A stretch of DNA of 64,000 nt from Cymodocea nodosa. Lineage: Eukaryota; Streptophyta; Magnoliopsida; Alismatales; Cymodoceaceae. Positions within the stretch are counted from its first letter, which is position 1; the number at the start of each line of letters is the position of its first letter. Of the stretch, positions 1-11,087 are shown one piece after another. The stretch is from NCBI GenBank assembly GCA_036874045.1, contig CM072340.1:7455001-7519000 (forward strand). Direction: 5' to 3'. The position numbers were made by a program, and so were the translations under genes. The notes beneath the pieces were generated by a model. The model was not told the origin of the DNA, did not search any database, and saw only the letters and a list, made by a program, of their open reading frames with translations.

Positions 1-239
1 GTGCTGAATGAAAATAATCATATTTGCTCAATTACTATTGCTTGTGAAAAGAAATTAAAATCATCAATTAATACAGAAAAAGCTTACTGATATAAATACT
101 TGTCTGTATTGGATCTGAAGTTAATAACTAGTTGTTTCGTTGCATTAATTTCTCATTTAGCTAAACGTTAAGTTAACGTGTGTTTTTATTGAAAAACATG
201 ATATGTTTTAATGTTATATCTTCTATATCATGAACAATG

Positions 240-720
240 CACGTTTAGACAACTCGTTAAGTTAGAGTTTTGTTTGTATAGAGGTCACGTGAGAACTCGT
301 TAAGTTAGAGGCTTAAAGGTTAAAATAGGTCACGTGATAACTCATTAAGTTAGTGAGTAAAAGAAGAGACGAACTCGTTAAGTTAGTGTTATACACGTGG
401 TGAAATTATAAGTTACGAATGTTGTATTGTAACACGTGAGGTGCACATGTTTAACTTGTTAAGTTAACATAACTAAACGTGTTGAGTTGCTGCTATATTG
501 AACACTAAGGCAACGCGTTAGGTTAGCGTTATAAACTTAAGTTATTATTTTTGCACGTGGTAAAATTCTTTTTATAAAAACATTTGTTTATTACTGGTTC
601 ATTGAGTTATCATAACACAACGAAGATGGTTCGTTGAGATAGCATAACACCACGGACTTAGTTCGTTGAGTTAGCTACAATACTTGTCACGTGAAATGGC
701 ACATGAGGAACTCGTTAAGT
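240..720 (+). promoter_or_regulatory. U3 motif array with six CACGTG G-boxes and AACTCGTTAAGTTA repeats
   Basis: CACGTG occurs at 286, 331, 394, 433, 554 and 688. Between them the 14-mer AACTCGTTAAGTTA or close variants recur about every 50 bases, followed by CGTTGAGTTA/GAGATAGC dyads at about 598-680. CACGTG is the plant G-box bound by bZIP and bHLH factors, and CNGTTR-type sequences are MYB cores; that is established knowledge. That this array drives stress- or hormone-regulated transcription is inference. The stretch 450-559 is shared with the gypsy LTRs of elements C and D. Confidence 0.6.
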
Positions 721-734
721 TAGAAACGTTAAGT

Positions 735-744
735 TATATATATA
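735..744 (+). promoter_or_regulatory. Probable TATA box of the copia A LTR
   Basis: A ten-base TATATATATA run sits just downstream of the G-box array and upstream of the leader, as expected at a U3/R boundary. The 3' LTR has the same run at 10223-10232. Confidence 0.55.
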
Positions 745-1026
745 CTTGTGTTACTCGTTTAGTTAACATTAAAGTAATGACTTCTTATTACATTGATGAA
801 AAACTTTTGGACGAGAAAGTTTATTTTGCAGGAAATTTTTCAGAGATCCAAGACTAATGATTAAAGAAAATTCAAAATATAAACGTGGGTTAGAACGTGT
901 GTGTTTCGATGAAGGAAAAAGAAAAGACGTAGAGAAGTGGAAAACTGGTAGTGGTTAAACGTGAAGGATATGCATGAAATGAAGATACAATATAAAAGGC
1001 ATAGAATTCTCGTTGATCAATTTATC

Positions 1027-1150
1027 CTTGCACACAAAAAGAAAAATCTTTTCAAGGATCAAACCATCATTGCGTACAAAACGAAAAATCTTTTTAAGGA
1101 TCAAACCATCCCTACACACCAAAAGAAAAATCTTTTTCCAGGGATCAAAA
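1027..1150 (+). repeat. Tandem repeat, 42-bp unit x3, in the LTR leader
   Basis: Three units each contain a GAAAAATCTTTT core followed by AAGGATCAAACCATC-like sequence. The 3' LTR has three units at about 10515-10636. The solo LTR (37058-37135) and the minus-strand LTR (34320-34400) have about two, so the unit number varies. Because 42 is a multiple of three, the repeat keeps a small lysine-rich reading frame open (961-1233) with a 14-residue period around KNLFKDQTI. Whether that frame is translated is unknown. Confidence 0.75.
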
Positions 1151-1601
1151 ACACCTCTTCGGGAATAATCTCTCAAGTGGAAGAAAGTTCAGTGAAGCAT
1201 AAAAAGGTAAGAGTTTCGTCACTGAAGATTTGAAGTATCAGAAGAAAGCAAATTTGGTGAAGCATGAAAAGACAAGATATTCGTCACTGAAGAATTGCTG
1301 AAGAAGAAAAAGAAGAAGAAGAAAGATCTCAAACAGGGAGAAAAGTTTTAAATTCCGTAAATTAGTTTTCTCTATTTGTAGTTATGAAATTGTTTAGATG
1401 ATACATGATATCGAAATATAATTGCATCTACAATTTCTGAGGAGAATTGAATTGTATATTGTAATTGAAACCTTGAATAAAAATGTATTTATGAAAACAA
1501 TGTCTCGACTTGTTTTTGAGTTTTAAAGTTTCAATTATATTTCAGAAAATATTAAAAATACACAATTCACCCCCCCTTGTGTAGCCATACGATCCTACAA
1601 G

Positions 1602-1613
1602 TGGTATCAGAGC
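1602..1613 (+). other. Primer-binding site (initiator tRNA-Met type) of copia A
   Basis: TGGTATCAGAGC, three bases after the LTR end, is the standard Ty1/copia primer-binding site complementary to the initiator tRNA-Met 3' end. Confidence 0.92.
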
Positions 1614-1799
1614 TTTGTTAATAATCTTTGATATAAAATCGATACCAACTTATTTAATATCATTGCTTATTCTACCTTCCTTGTTTTTAAACGGAAATTA
1701 ATATCTGAGCATATGTTTAACTCTATTGATTTAAGGCTCAAGTTGTTTTAAAGTTTTTAGACTATTTAAAATCAAATAGGTTGAAAATTCCAAGGTAAA

Positions 1800-4058
1800 A
1801 TGGCTACTGGAAATGGTAATTTTTCTTTATATGAAGGCCAAAATCTTAATCATCCTCCTTTATTTCATGGAATACATTTTGAATATTGGAAATATAGGAT
1901 GACTGTTTTTCTTCAAAGTATAGATCATAAATTGTGGTTCATGATTTCTAAACCATATACTATGTTAACTACTCCTTTTAATACTTGGACAATTACTGAA
2001 AAAGAAAATGAAACTCTAAATGCTAAGGACTTAAATATTTTATTTTGTGCATTGAGTTATGAACAGTTCAGTAAAGTATCGGCATATAAATCTGCTTATG
2101 AGGTGTGGCATGCATTAGAAGTTTCACATGAAGGTACTTCTCAAGTTAAAGAGACAAAAATAAACATGTTGATTCATAAGTATGAACTCTTTAAGATGCA
2201 TGAAGACGAAAATATTTCTGAGATGTTTTCCAAATTTCTTGATATCATAAACTCTTTAAAATGTTTAAGAAAGAATTTTGAATAGAAGGATTTGGTGAGG
2301 AAAATTCTCAGATCCCTAAGTTCTAAATGGTCTCAGAAAGTAACATCAATTGAGGAATCACGAGATTTAAATGTTTATACTATGAATGAACTTATAGGAA
2401 ATTTAACAACTTATGAAGTTCAATTAAATGAATCACTAAGTCACAACAAACTAAAAATGATGAAAGAAATAGCCTTCGAAATTAATTCAGATTCTGATAT
2501 ATCTACTGATTCTGACGAGGATTTGATTTTGCTGACTAGGAAATTCAAGAAAGCATGGAATGCTAGGAAACAGCAAAGGAACAAAAATGATAAACCCTCA
2601 ATGTCAAAATCATTGAATGACAAGAATTCTTCATCCAGAAAGTATGTATGTTACAACTGTAAGAAACCTGGACATCTTTCTCCAGATTATCCTATGAGGA
2701 AAAATGAAAAGCAAAGTAGGACAAATCAGAAGAAGACGGCTCAGAAAACTCAGAAAAAGTTTTACAAGAAAAAGGCTTTGAAGGTCACTTGGGATGACAC
2801 ATCTGAAGAGTCTGAATCTGAGGAATTAGCATCAAAATCTTCACATTCAGAAGGAGAACAAGAGTTAGAAGACGTTGCTCATGTGTGCTTCATGGTAGAT
2901 GAGTCTGAGGTAATATCTGATCCTAAAAGTCATTTAGATTTCAACTTTGATGAATTATTATGTGCTTATCATGCATTATTACAAAAACTTAAAGTAAGTA
3001 AATTGGAAAATAAGAATATTAGAAAATCTTCATCCATTATGGAAGAAGAAAATTGTTTCCTGTCTACTACTTTAGAAAAGTTTAAATGTGATAATGAAAG
3101 TCATGCTAGAGATTTGCAAAAATTTAGATTTAATGAATGTATCTTGCATGAACAAATACAGAATATAAATGCTGAAAAATTAAAGATAGAATCTGAAAAT
3201 AAAATGTTGAGAAACAATATAAATGAACTTGAATTAGAGATAGAAAAATTAAAACTGATAGAGCAAGATTTAAATTCTACCTTTGAGAAATGGAATTTAA
3301 GTCAAACTACGTTAGACAAACTAACTAGTACCCCTACGGTGTCTTATAAATTTGGCTTAGGATTTGATTATCCTGAATATCCTGAATCTCAAGCCAATAA
3401 AGGATTTATTAGTTGCAGTTCAAGTAAATCTAAGACTAAAATTCCTTTTATTATGAAACAAGGTAATAAATATGTAGAAGTAGGTACTTCAAGGGATGAA
3501 TCATGTAGTAATAATATAAATCAATGTGATTTGTCAAATTGTACTTCTAACATGACTATAAATGTTTCTAAAAATCTTGTTTCTTGTTCTGGAAATTTAG
3601 TTTCTAATGTTTCTAAAATTTCAAACAATTGTAGTAAACTGAAAATTCAGAAACCTGAGCATGTAATTCAATACACTGGTATTAGACCAATTACTCATTC
3701 TGCATGTGATAAAACTAAAAATTCTTGTGCAGAAAAAGATTTTGTATATATGGAAAATGTTAATACAAGTACAAAATCTTGGTATGAACTTACAGAAATG
3801 TATAAGCATGACCAAAATAAATTAACATCTGATAAAAATATGTTTGGTCTTGATTATACTACATCTGAAAACAAAAAGAATGATTGCAAAAGCAATAATG
3901 CTATATGTGAGTATGAAGCTAATGATAAATCAATAGTACTTACAACTAATAAGAATATAAATGATAATGTTAAACTATTTTTAAACAAAAAGAAGAAATA
4001 TGCGTTTAATGAACTTGGTCCTCAACAACATTGGGTACCAAGAAAAAGTTTTTCTTAA
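1800..4058 (+). pseudogene. gag remnant of copia A
   Basis: The region encodes a copia-type Gag. The N-terminal part has the UBN2-like core with FEYWKYRMTVFLQS near residue 25 and the LNILFCALSYEQF section. A zinc-knuckle region (CYNCKKPGHLS) follows, then the ALKVTWDD plus Ser/Glu-rich acidic stretch seen in SIRE Gags, and a long Lys/Glu-rich coiled-coil-like tail unusually large for a copia Gag. The start codon follows a ~190-nt leader after the primer-binding site. Family function is assembly of the virus-like particle. It is broken, and the tail sequence is shared with the minus-strand fragment at 32470-33899. Confidence 0.85.
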
Positions 4059-5118
4059 TTTGTATTGCAGGAGGAAACAACATCAAAATGGATCTTGGAC
4101 AGTGGAGCGTCAAGTCACATGACCGGACAAAAAAGCCTATTACAAAATTTTACAAATACCATGAAAGGAAGTGTAACATTTGGAAACAAAAGGAAAGATT
4201 AAATCACAGGTATGGGCAATGTTCAAATAACTCCTACTTGTGTTATTTTGAATGTACTATTTGTAGAAAACCTAGGTTTTAATTTGCTGAGTGTCATAAA
4301 TGGATAAAGGTATATTTTTAAATCAGGAAAAATATGCAGATGAAATGCTTAAGAAATTTAATTTTAATGATACAAGGATTGGAGGAACTCCTATGAGTAC
4401 TACTTTAAAGTTAGATATTGATGACATAGGAAAATCTATAGATCAAAGAAAATACAGAAGTATGATTGGTTCTTTACTTTATTTGACTGCTAGTAAACCT
4501 GATATTATGTTTGCTCTGTGTGTTTGTGCTAGATTTTAATCTAATCCTAAGGAATTACACTTAATTGTAGTTAAAATAATATTTAGATATATACAAGGAA
4601 CTAAAAATTTCAGACTGTATTATTCTAAGGATAGTTCAATAGATCTTATTGGATATACTGATGCTGATTATGCAGGATCTAAATCTGATAGAAAGAGTAC
4701 CAATGGCACATGTCAATTATTGGGAAATAATTTGGTGTCATGGTTTAGTAAAAAGCAAAACTGTATAGCACTTTCTACTACAGAAGCTGAATATGTTGCT
4801 ACTACACTGTGTTGCACTCAGATTCTGTGGATAAGGCAAACTTTAGAAGATTTTGGATTATCTTTTGATACAACTGAGATTTATTGCGACAGTAGTTCTG
4901 CAATAAATCTTTCTAAAAATCTTGTATTACATTCAAGAGCAAAACATATAGAGGTTAGACATCATTTTCTATGAGATAACATAATTAAAGGAAAAATTAA
5001 ATTATAATTTGTGTCTAGTAAAAATCAATTAGCTGATACATTTACAAAACCTCTTGACGAAAATACATTCTGCAACATTAGATTAAATTTAGGTATTTGT
5101 AGGCTATGTGATGTGTAA
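4040..5118 (+). pseudogene. pol remnants of copia A (protease piece, RT end, RNase H)
   Basis: The left part holds the aspartic protease signature (WILDSGASSHMTG style). The right part holds the RT C-terminal section ([34 protein letters not shown]) and a copia RNase H ([34 protein letters not shown]). No integrase section is recognisable. The reading ends at a stop at 5116-5118 at the usual position for SIRE pol. It is broken beyond function. Confidence 0.85.
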
Positions 5119-6703
5119 AATGCTTAAACTTCACATAAAAAGATAAATATTATTGATGATGTTGTTCACCTCATAGATATTATATACTTATTATAAATAT
5201 CTAAAGTAATATCTAAACTGCTGCTTAAGATACTATGTATTTATTGTAAAATCATAGTAGTATCTTATTGATTTTAAGTAGTTTATCAATTTTAATGGTT
5301 TTTACGATTTTAAGTGGAAATGTAAATGAAAAACATTAAATACTTCTGACATTCTGAAATTTTGATTAAATGTTTTCTTTGAATCAAGGAAAATGCATAT
5401 GATCATGCATAAATTTGACTTAATTGATTAAACTTGTAGAATAAGATATATGTAACTCATCTTAAACTATTAATCAAAAGTATATGCCTATTGAAACTGA
5501 TTTATATTCTCAGTACAATCATAGAAGTAAAAATTGTATGAGATTTGTGTTTTATTGCATCTATATTAATGGAATACATATATACTGTGCTTAAAATGAA
5601 AAGTGCTTACAAAGGAAAAATCTTTGAGAGTTTATTGATCAGTTTGATCACGAGCCTTTTGTACTTGAGCAAATAGGTATGTAAGGATTGTTGTCCTAAA
5701 AAAGGATTCTTTAAATCTGGCAACCTAAGGTCCTGTTCAGATCTGGGATTGTTGATTGAAAGCTCATTACACGGGTACATTAGAAAGCTCTTGTATGATT
5801 CAAGCTTTTCAAACTAACTTTTAAAAGAAAATTATCAATATTTACTGTTTTGAAAAGAAAAAGTTGTTTCATTAATTACAGATATCTTTGAATCGCATAT
5901 AGTTTATACCAATATGACTACTGATTTATTGAATCAACATTAGTACTTTTGAAAATGTTTATTTGAGATACATTCTTTTATTCTCCTTGAATTAATCGAA
6001 TTGAGTTCAAAGTTGTGTTTTGATTCATATACAGTAGGAATTGATTCTGGAAATCATTTTTGATGATGTCAAGATAACGGAAGTCTCTGAAAAGAAAATG
6101 TAAAAGTATAGTTATACTTAACATCTATTGTCACTACAAGTATATTTTGTATTTTGATTGAATATATTTGAAGTATATTTGTAGGGGGAGGATTAACAAT
6201 GTCGAAAATAGATTAATATAATTTAGAATACAAATCTTAGTTAATCTGAATTAATGTCCTCTTAAAATCTTGATGAAATAAGTTAAAAAGACAAATAAAC
6301 TATTTTAGATTCAAAGGACAAAATGTTCAAATAGTTTACAATGTTCTCAAGATAATGTTAAGTTTAGCATGTGTGTTGTTTTTTGAACGTTTCAGTTGGA
6401 AGCATCTGAAAATTGTTGTGTACTAACTAGACGTTATGTTAGATAAGGTAACGTGTAAAACTACCTCTAGACAACGTTTTACTCGTTAGGTTGGTTAACT
6501 CAACGAGTTATACTTGAATATTTCGGGTACCTTGATTGAATAAACTTTATTCAATATTTATTTAATTTCTAAACCCGACTTCTCTTCACGTTGAGTTATA
6601 CGCCTACAAACCCTATTTAAACACTTATTACACGGGGACTTAGGTTATTTCTAAACTTTGTCAAGAAAATCCTTCCCACTTGTTGCTATTACAACCTACG
6701 ACG
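5119..6703 (+). other. Post-pol spacer of copia A with a block shared with the gypsy element C
   Basis: There is no credible gene here. Bases about 5320-6190 align colinearly with the reverse complement of 17690-18560 in Athila C; landmarks are TTGATTGAAAGCTCATT near 5755, ACTTGAGCAAATAGGTATGT near 5665 and TTCTTTATTCT-like text near 5968. A purine tract GTAGGGGGAGGA closes the block at 6181-6192. After it, 6420-6560 carries CTCGTTAGGTT / AACTCAACGAG dyads just before the extra ORF. Confidence 0.75.
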
Positions 6704-8971
6704 ATGGTCTCCAAGTTCTACAAAGGTCGTGGCAGAGGAAAAGGCAAAAGCAGAAGAGATGCAAAAGGAAAAGAAATAGAGAATGATGAAGTTCCACGTA
6801 CTTGGTTCAAGAAAATATTTCGAGTGGACAAAAGGTTAGAAGAACTTTATGAAGATTACTTCTTTTCTCAAGATATATTAGATGAAGTTAGACAAGAACT
6901 TCAACATACTGATGCAAGTATTACATACATGGGTATTTGAAGTAAATATGATAGAGAATACGGAATGAAATGTGCTGAGATTGCATTTTTGGAACAGTAT
7001 GCAAAATATTTGGAAAAAGGTATAGGTTCATCAAATAGAACTCCTCAAACTCCTATAAACGGTACAAGACTACATGCATTTGACGAAGAGCATGAATCAG
7101 CTATCCCTACTCCTTTATATTCAAAACAAGTAGAATCAGATATTGCTGTAGACAAAATAAAAGCTGACAGTCTTCGAAAGGCCGTTGCAATAGAAAGTGC
7201 CTTAGAAGAATTAAAGCAGAAAACTTTTATAGAGCAATTTGAAAAGAAAACAGCAATACTTGGAAAGGAGAAACAAAAATGTTATAGAAGAAGGAAAGTC
7301 AGAAAAATTATGTCTAAGGAAACAAAGTCTTTTGAAAAAGGAAAATCAGATGAAAATTTATTTCCAAAGGACAATGTATGTCTAGACATTGTACCTTATT
7401 GTGCATCTGATCAACTCATCAGTTCCGAACACACTGAAACTGATGAAGATAATGAGACTTTGTTTTCCCTTGCTAGAAAGCTTGAGAAGAAATCCAAGTC
7501 AAATATGAGCTCAAGTTTTTCTATCAGTACAAGTCCTGATGATGTAGAAATTGACAAATTAGAGCATCAGGCACCTGACATTGAATAAGTTATTGCAAAT
7601 ATAATTGACAATGTTGAAGAAGTAACTAGTTCGAAGGCTGAATTGTCTGGAGTAGTAGATATTGAAATTGTTAACACTCTAGAAGAGCTAAAAGTTAACC
7701 AACCTTTTACGAAATCTATAGAAGCAGAGTCTGAGAATTCATAGCATGAATCAATGGAATTATCTATTGAACAAAATGAACAATTACAGATAGATACACC
7801 GGCTATAGAATTTGTGGAAAAATTGTACTCTAAACATTCTATAGAGACTGAACAGATGAATGTTGAGCATATTGGCAATGTTCCTAACACTATTGAAGCT
7901 GAAGAATCAAGCTTACCTGAGCAGCTTCAAGATAATATTTTGGAAGAGGAACAACATGACATTCATTTTGAAGAAGAGGTTCCTGAAGATGAATTAAACT
8001 CTGAGTCACGGCTTCAGGTATCACCTTCTTTGTGTACAATATTAAAAATTCAAGGTAATGCAATTCATTTTAGATCTGAAGAAGCATTGCAGAAATACAA
8101 TAATCTGATTACATGTCAGATTCTACATGCTCGTCCAATAAAATTCAGAAATTTGATGGACATAAGAGATCTATTTGAGTTTCAAGGCCTCATTAAATTC
8201 TTGCCAGTAGGAACGAAATGGAAGCAATACACAGAGCTTATTGCAGCTTTTTATAGCAATCTGGACAAGAATGGAAATTTTTTGAAAACTCAAATAAATG
8301 AACAGGAGTTTATATTGTCTCCTGAGTTAATTTTTGAAGTTTTAGGATTAAAGAATGAAGGTGTTGTTGTTACCAACAGATTTGACATAATAAGACAACT
8401 GGAATGGAACATTCAGTCTTTATCAAAAATTTCAGATGTATATTTTGAAATGAGATTAATGGAAAATCTGAATGCAAAGGCAAAATTTATTGCAAATATA
8501 TTGCATGCAAATTTATTTCAGAGAGTTGGACACAATTTAGAAGTCAACAAAAGTTGTTTATATGCAACTTATGGCCTGCTGAATGGAATTCAAATAAATT
8601 GGTTTGATGTTTTTATGTCTCAACTACAGCATATGAGTTCAAAGTTATTTTATAGTGATCCTGTATGTAGAATTCTTGCAAGCCAATTGACTTTATCTGA
8701 TTGGCCCTCTGAAACTAAAGGCATGAGAGCATTTAGTGTCAAAGATTTGCAAAAATTCCAGGCCATGCATAAACCTCAATGACAACAACAACAACAACCT
8801 GATACAGACCATATACAACAACAACAACAAAGTTATTCAGTTCAAGCAGAATAGCAAACCCAGCTACCTCCTGACTTAGATGTAGTGCTTAACGACATCA
8901 GAAATGATATTTGGCATCTAGGAGATAAAATATGTAATGCTATAAGTGATATACTTAGGAGGGGTCGATAA
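6704..8971 (+). pseudogene. Extra (post-pol, env-position) ORF of copia A, putative-plant-transposon-protein-like domain
   Basis: The ATG at 6704 opens a Gly/Arg/Lys-rich start (KFYKGRGRGKGKSRRD). A charged Lys/Glu region follows, then from about 8050 a globular domain with FEFQGLIKFL, AAFYSNLDKNG, LSPELIFEVLGLKNEG and IQINWFDVFMSQLQ. The same blocks, in the same order, occur in the gypsy elements C and D (FYANLRE.., ELLHNIFGLKNEG, IQINW). The style resembles the Pfam 'putative plant transposon protein' family common in Athila elements; that name is from memory. A polyglutamine tract and a short helical tail end it. Its function is unknown. It is broken by a few lesions. Confidence 0.75.
8782..8833 (+). 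repeat. (CAA)n microsatellite encoding polyglutamine
   Basis: Two short CAA runs are separated by CCTGATACAGACCATATA; in the extra-ORF frame they read as two Gln tracts near the C-terminus. Confidence 0.85.
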
Positions 8972-9464
8972 CTGTTTTTGTTTGTTTCTGAATACAAAAT
9001 GTAATGTTTGTATTACTTGTTTGATTCATTGAACAATACATTTTTCTGTAAATGTGTTCAATTATTATTCTTGTTTACAGAAAGAGTTGTTATAATTCTC
9101 TTATATATATATATTCTCTGTAATTATCTTTTTGATTAATGACAAAAAGGGGGAGAAATATTATAAAAAGATGATTATGATCTTAATTGCATATATATAT
9201 TATAAAAGGAGATGCTATTTAAATGGTTAATGTAATCTGACAGATGATAATTTGAAAACTGATACTTATATAATTATTGACATTTGAAAAGTTTTAGTTT
9301 TGAGAGGTAAAATTTACACAAACAATAGAAATAAGCTTAAGTGAACTTAAGTCAACAAACAAGTTTGTTGAATTAAAAGTTAACCCAACGAAGGTGCTTT
9401 GTTGAGTTAAACATATTTCATAATTGATTTAATATGATTTTGTCATCATCAAAAAGGGGGAGAT
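8972..9464 (+). other. 3' non-coding region of copia A with duplicated polypurine tracts
   Basis: No gene is seen. Two AAAAAGGGGGAGA tracts occur, at 9144-9156 and 9451-9463; the second abuts the 3' LTR and is the functional-position polypurine tract. Multiplied polypurine tracts are a known Sirevirus feature. Confidence 0.85.
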
Positions 9465-11087
9465 TGTTGAGTATTTTTGTTTTGATGATGTGTGCTGAAT
9501 GAAAATAATCATATTTGCTCAATTACTATTGCTTGTGAAAAGAAATTAAAATCATCAATTTATACAGAAAAAGCTTACTGATATAAATACTCATTTGTAT
9601 TGGATCTGAAGTTAATAACTAGTCGTTTCGTTGCATTAATTTCTCATTTAGATAAACGTTAAGTTAACATGTGTTTTTACTGAAAAGCATGATATGTTTT
9701 AATGTTATATCTTCTGTATCAGGAACATTGCACGTTTAGACAACTCGTTAAGTTAGAATTTTGTTTGTATAGAGGTCACGTGAGAACTCGTTAAGTTAGA
9801 GGCTTAAAGGTTAAAATAGGTCACGTGATAACTCGTTAAGTTAGTGAGTAAAAGAAGAGATGAACTCGTTAAGTTAGTGTTATACACGTGGTGAAATTAT
9901 AAGTTACGAATGTTGTATTGTATCACGTGAGGTGCACATGTTTAACTCGTTAAGTTAACATAACTAAACGCATTGAGTTGCTATATTGAACACTAAGGCA
10001 ACGCATTAGGTTAGCGTTATAAACTTAAGTTGTTATTTTTGCACGTGGTAAAATTCTTTTTATAAAAACATTTGTTTATTACTAGTTCGTTGAGTTATCA
10101 TAACACAACGGAGATGGTTCGTTGAGATAGCATAACACCACGGACTTAGTTCGTTGAGTTAGCTACAGTACTTGTCACGTGAAATGGCACATGAGGAACT
10201 CGTTAAGTTAGAAACGTTAAGTTATATATATACTTGTGTTACTCATTTAGTTAACATTAAAGTAACGACTTCTTATTACATTGATGAAAAACTTTTGGAC
10301 AAGAAAGTTTATTTTGCAGGAAATTTTTCAAAGATCCAAGACTGATGATTAAAGAAAATTTGAAATATAAACGTGTGTTAGAACGTATGTGTTTCGATGA
10401 AAGAAAAAGAAAAGACGTGGAGAAGTGGAAAACTGGTAGTGGTTAAACATGAAGGATATGCATGAAATGAAGATACAGTATAAAAGGCATAGAATTCTCG
10501 TTGATCAATTTATCCTTGCACACAAAAAGAAAAATCTTTTCAAAGATCAAACCATCCTTGCACACAAAACGGAAAATCTTTTCAAGGATCAAACCATCCT
10601 TGCACACCAAAAGAAAAATCTTTTTTTAGGGATCAAAAACACCTCTTCGGGAAAAATCTCTCAAGTTGAAGAAAGTTCAGTGAAGCATAAAAAGGTAAGA
10701 TTTTCGTCACTGAAGATTTGAAGTATCAGAAGAAAGCAAATTCGGTGAAGCATGAAAAGACAAGATATTCGTCATTAAAGAATTGCTGAAGAAGAAAAAG
10801 AAGAAGAAGAAAGATCTCGAACAAGGAGAAAAGTTTTAAATTCTGCAAATTAGTTTTCTCTATTTGTAGTTATAAAATTGTTTAGATGATACATGGTATC
10901 GAAATATAATTGCATCTACAATTTCTAAGGAGAATTGAATTGTATATTGTAATTCAAACCTTGAATAAAAATGATTTTATGAAAACAATGTCTCGACTTG
11001 TTTTTGAGTTTTAAAGTTTCAGTTATATTTCAGAAAATATTAAAGATACATAATTCACCTCCTCTTGTGTAGCCATACGATCCTACA
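9465..11087 (+). repeat. 3' LTR of copia A
   Basis: It starts TGTTGAGTATTTTTG directly after the polypurine tract and ends CCTACA. It has the same array of G-boxes, AACTCGTTAAGTTA units, TATA run and 42-bp tandem repeat as 1-1599. The right flank at 11088 is Athila-type sequence; the left flank needed to test a target-site duplication is outside the window. Confidence 0.93.

Larger units (their letters stand above)
1..1599 (+). repeat. 5' LTR of copia A (start outside window)
   Basis: It matches the 3' LTR at 9465-11087 throughout. It ends in CCTACA, followed within three bases by the primer-binding site. It contains a U3 motif array (240-720), a TATA box (735-744), a leader with a 42-bp tandem repeat (about 1027-1150), an A/G-rich GAA tract near 1297-1325 and a C-rich end close to 1571-1577 that is shared with the other copia LTRs in this window. 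Confidence 0.92.
1..11087 (+). mobile_element. Copia A: SIRE-type Ty1/copia retrotransposon, both LTRs, broken
   Basis: Two direct repeats of about 1.62 kb (1-1599 and 9465-11087) bracket a TGGTATCAGAGC primer-binding site, a large gag, pieces of pol, a long spacer, a post-pol extra ORF and a polypurine tract. The first ~27 bases of the 5' LTR lie outside the window, judged from the 3' LTR. SIRE placement rests on the gag style (zinc knuckle, acidic stretch, coiled coil), the RT/RNase H sequence, the post-pol ORF and repeated AAAAAGGGGGAGA tracts. No integrase part is recognisable, so the copy looks non-autonomous. It is broken, with roughly five breaks besides missing parts. Sampled LTR sections differ by about 2-5% by eye, suggesting insertion within a few million years; the rate is unknown. 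Confidence 0.9.

Noticed and set aside
955-1176. Minus-strand frame with repeated ILKKIFRFV text
   Set aside because: It is the reverse reading of the 42-bp tandem repeat in the LTR leader; no support as a gene.
9471-11087. Possibility that the repeated hairpin-like arrays are a CRISPR array
   Set aside because: The repeats are short degenerate dyads without uniform repeats or unique spacers, inside plant LTRs.
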